The notes beneath the pieces were generated by a model. That model saw only the letters and a list, made by a program, of their open reading frames with translations, made no database searches and had not been told where the DNA came from. A DNA stretch of 8,504 nucleotides from contig DATLAN010000430.1 of assembly GCA_035527455.1 (NCBI GenBank), positions 1 to 8,504 on the forward strand, written 5' to 3'. This document shows, one piece after another, positions 6,663-8,504 of the stretch. The stretch comes from DATLAN01 sp035527455. GTDB lineage: Bacteria; Planctomycetota; Planctomycetia; Pirellulales; Thermoguttaceae. A program made the position numbers and the translations under genes. How positions within the stretch are numbered: position 1 is the stretch's first letter; each line of letters opens with the position of its first letter.

Positions 6663-7930
6663 AGGTCCAGGTCGTCGGCTGCTCTCATCACGATACGGTG
6701 ATCGCGATCCGCGAGCGGCTGGCGTTCACTCCCGACCAAACCTGCGAAGCACTGGACCACTGGCGGCGCGTGTTTCCCAAGATCGAGGCGGTGCTGCTTT
6801 CCACCTGCAACCGGACGGAGTTGTACGCGGCCACCGAGAACGGCTCGACGCCTTCGATCGAGCAGGTGGCCGGGTTCGTCGCCCGATTCCACGATCTCGA
6901 TCCGGCCGAGGTGACCGGCCATCTCTTCCACCACACCGGAGAAGAGGCCGTTCGGCACCTGTTCACCGTGGCGTGCAGCCTGGACAGCATGGTGGTCGGC
7001 GAGCCGCAGATCCTCGCACAGGTCAAACAGGCCTACCAGACGGCCGACCGGCAGGACAACACCGGACCGCTGATGCACGCCGTGTTTCAGGCGGCGCTGA
7101 GGGTGGCCCGACGGGTGGCCGGCGAAACGGCTATCCATCAGCGGCGCGTGAGCATTCCCAGCGTGGCGGTGGCCGATTTCGCCCAACGGATCTTCGAACG
7201 ATTCGACGACAAGCACATTGTGGTCGTCGGCGCCGGCGAGATGGCCGAAGAGACGCTCCAGTACCTGCGGGACGACGGGGCCCGGCAGATCACGGTCATC
7301 AACCGCAGCTTCGATCGGGCCGTCGAACTGGCGGGCAAGTGGGACGGCCGGGCGTTGCCGTGGGAGAAGCTCGGCGAGGCCGTGGCCGACGCCGATCTGG
7401 TGATCGGCACGACCGGCGCGGACGAACCGATCATGACGCTGGAGCAATACCGCCGGATCGAGCGGGCGCGCCGCGAGCGGCCGTTGTTCGTGCTCGATTT
7501 GGCCGTGCCGCGAGACTTCGATCCGGACATCGGCGACCGGCCGGACGTGTACCTCTACTCGATCGACGACCTGGAGGCGGCCTGCGAGCGCAACCGCCGC
7601 CAACGCGACAAGGAGTTGCCTGCGGCGATGAGGATCATCGAGCAGGAGACGGGCCGGTTCATGGCCGAGTTGCACCACCGCGCCACCGGCCCGATCATCC
7701 GCCGGCTCCGCGAGGGCTGGCAGAAGCCGAAAGAGGACGAGTTGAATCGGCTCTTGAACAAGCTGCCCGACCTGGACGAAAAGGGCCGCGAGGAAATCCG
7801 CCGCTCGTTCGACCGCCTGTTGAACAAGCTGTTGCACCCGCCGCTGGAATCGTTGCGCGACGAATCGCGTCACGGGATCCCGCACGTGCTGTTGGACGCG
7901 CTGTCGCGGTTGTTCCAATTGAAGGATTGA
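6659..7930 (+). CDS. hemA: Glutamyl-tRNA reductase
   Basis: A 423-residue protein of normal family length. It performs the NADPH-dependent reduction of glutamyl-tRNA(Glu) to glutamate-1-semialdehyde in the cytoplasm, the first committed step of C5-pathway haem synthesis. Seen directly: 'LLSTCNRTELYA' with the catalytic Cys at position 50, as in the canonical enzyme; 'EEAVRHLFTVACSLDSMV' with the conserved His100; 'GEPQILAQVKQAY' (114-126); 'SIPSVAVADFA' (165-175). The NADPH-binding Rossmann segment is 'VVVGAGEMAEETL' (188-200) with 'ITVINRS' following, then 'DLVIGTTGADEPI' and 'FVLDLAVPRDFDP'. The C-terminal helical dimerisation domain runs from about 305 to the end. The start is fixed by a strong ribosome-binding site and the 4-base overlap with the upstream membrane-protein gene. 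All catalytic residues I can check are present, so it should be active. Confidence 0.97.
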   Translation: MKVQVVGCSHHDTVIAIRERLAFTPDQTCEALDHWRRVFPKIEAVLLSTCNRTELYAATENGSTPSIEQVAGFVARFHDLDPAEVTGHLFHHTGEEAVRHLFTVACSLDSMVVGEPQILAQVKQAYQTADRQDNTGPLMHAVFQAALRVARRVAGETAIHQRRVSIPSVAVADFAQRIFERFDDKHIVVVGAGEMAEETLQYLRDDGARQITVINRSFDRAVELAGKWDGRALPWEKLGEAVADADLVIGTTGADEPIMTLEQYRRIERARRERPLFVLDLAVPRDFDPDIGDRPDVYLYSIDDLEAACERNRRQRDKELPAAMRIIEQETGRFMAELHHRATGPIIRRLREGWQKPKEDELNRLLNKLPDLDEKGREEIRRSFDRLLNKLLHPPLESLRDESRHGIPHVLLDALSRLFQLKD

Positions 7931-7949
7931 GGCGTCGATTCCGCGACGT

Positions 7950-7957
7950 GGAAAGGT
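7950..7957 (+). promoter_or_regulatory. Ribosome-binding site of the CsrA-like gene
   Basis: GGAAAGGT ends 6 bases before the ATG at 7964, in the 33-bp gap after hemA. No promoter is evident in this gap, so transcription from upstream is likely. Confidence 0.55.
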
Positions 7958-7963
7958 CTACCG

Positions 7964-8431
7964 ATGCTCGTGCTTCGCCGAAAGCAACGTGAAAGCGTGA
8001 TTCTCGGGGACGAAGTCACGTTGACGGTGGAGGAGATCCGCGGTGGCGACGGCCAACGCCTTTTCGGAGCGACCGTGCGTCTGGGTTTCGAGGCGCCGCG
8101 TCACGTTTCCATCTGCCGCAGCGAATTGTGCGTCAAGGGTTCGCCCACCGGCGGCCCGGGCCGGCGAGCCGAGCCGGCGGAGCCGCAGGCGGGCAGGCTC
8201 GTCGAGATTCCCGGCGCGGAGGCACGGATGCGAATTCTGGTGCCGCGAAAGATACCCGTCTGCTGCAACGGGACGCCGATCGCCGGGCTCGATCGGGAAG
8301 AGAGATTCGACCGCGCGACCCGCACTCCGAAGACGGCGTATGAGGTTACCTGCCGGAAGGAAGACCGGATCACGATCTGCAGCAACATCATCATTGCCAC
8401 ATTCGATTTCCACTATTTCGTGTTCACGTGA
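7964..8431 (+). CDS. CsrA-domain protein with loop insertion and long C-terminal extension
   Basis: A 155-residue protein, more than twice the usual ~60-75 of CsrA. Residues 1-57 match the carbon storage regulator: 'MLVLRRKQRESVILGDEVTL', then 'VRLGFEAPRHVSICRSEL', with Arg46 at the place of the RNA-contacting basic residue after 'AP'. CsrA is a small homodimer that binds GGA motifs in mRNA leaders and alters translation. Compared with E. coli CsrA there is an insertion of about eight residues between strands 2 and 3 ('GGDGQRLFGA'). A Gly/Pro/Ala/Arg-rich linker (59-77) encoded by a GC-rich repeat leads to an unrecognised tail (78-155) with strand-like segments such as 'ARMRILVPRKIPVCC' and 'ITICSNIIIATFDF'. 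The tail keeps the GC-rich third codon positions of real genes, so it is probably translated. It follows hemA by 33 bp, probably in one operon. RNA binding is inferred; csrA as symbol is withheld because of the divergence. Confidence 0.75.
   Translation: MLVLRRKQRESVILGDEVTLTVEEIRGGDGQRLFGATVRLGFEAPRHVSICRSELCVKGSPTGGPGRRAEPAEPQAGRLVEIPGAEARMRILVPRKIPVCCNGTPIAGLDREERFDRATRTPKTAYEVTCRKEDRITICSNIIIATFDFHYFVFT
8160..8186. repeat. GC-rich near-direct repeat in the CsrA-like gene linker
   Basis: GCCGGCGAGCCGA (8160-8172) is followed at once by GCCGGCGGAGCCGC (8173-8186), differing by a one-base insertion and the last base. The GCCGGC core is also self-complementary. It encodes part of the low-complexity linker between the CsrA core and the unknown tail. 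Confidence 0.6.
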
Positions 8432-8504
8432 ACCCGACGCGGTTCCGGTTCCCCGCGAGGGCCTTTCCTTTCCGGCGGGATCGTGAAGCAGAAGGTGGAG
8501 CCTT
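8432..8504. other. Right-edge non-coding stretch
   Basis: After the CsrA-like stop there are 73 bases to the edge. I see no start with a convincing ribosome-binding site, no strong terminator hairpin with a T-run, and no repeat. A purine-rich AGAAGGTGGAG near 8490 could be the ribosome-binding site of a gene starting beyond the edge, but this cannot be judged. Confidence 0.4.

Noticed and set aside
6389..7918. 509-codon minus-strand open frame across hemA
   Set aside because: It is antisense to a certain hemA gene and is explained by GC-rich codon bias; no recognisable protein sequence.

Overview
The window is high-GC DNA that reads as a chromosomal segment of a planctomycete, probably of the Pirellulales type. 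This is inferred from gene types, not from a marker gene. The signs are an HzsA-related dihaem protein fused to a formylglycine-generating-enzyme (FGE) fold, a PQQ-propeller lipoprotein with a 'WPWWRGP' start, a Tat-exported ceramidase-family protein, and palindromic and C-rich repeats of a kind I associate with planctomycete genomes. No rRNA, tRNA, CRISPR array, transposase or phage gene is visible.

Layout. (1) Bases 1-2277, plus strand, cut by the left edge: a large secreted-type protein with propeller-like sequence, two CxxCH haem sites and a C-terminal FGE-sulfatase fold without the catalytic cysteines. Its stop codon lies inside a near-perfect long palindrome (2274-2341). (2) 2406-3776, plus: a PQQ/BamB-like beta-propeller lipoprotein. 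(3) 3863-5365, minus, convergent with gene 2: a Tat-exported neutral/alkaline ceramidase-family protein. (4) A 205-bp divergent spacer (5366-5570) with a perfect TATAAT. (5) 5571-6662 hemX/ccsA-like membrane protein, 6659-7930 hemA (glutamyl-tRNA reductase) and 7964-8431 a CsrA-domain protein. These three are co-directional, with an ATGA overlap and a 33-bp gap, and are probably one operon. (6) 8432-8504: 73 bases with no recognisable gene.

How they fit. The right-hand block is a haem-synthesis unit. HemA makes glutamate-1-semialdehyde from glutamyl-tRNA, the first committed step of C5 tetrapyrrole synthesis. The HemX/CcsA-like membrane protein beside it probably controls HemA or handles haem. 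The CsrA-like protein is a candidate post-transcriptional regulator. The left-hand block encodes extracytoplasmic proteins, one of which needs covalent haem.

The most unusual theme is repeat DNA sitting on gene ends. A palindrome carries the stop codon of gene 1. A cloverleaf-like palindrome plus a 21-bp tandem repeat encodes the last ~62 residues of the HemX-like protein and lies just before the hemA ribosome-binding site. A GC-rich repeat joins the CsrA core to an unexplained tail. I did not find a clearly new defence or mobile system.
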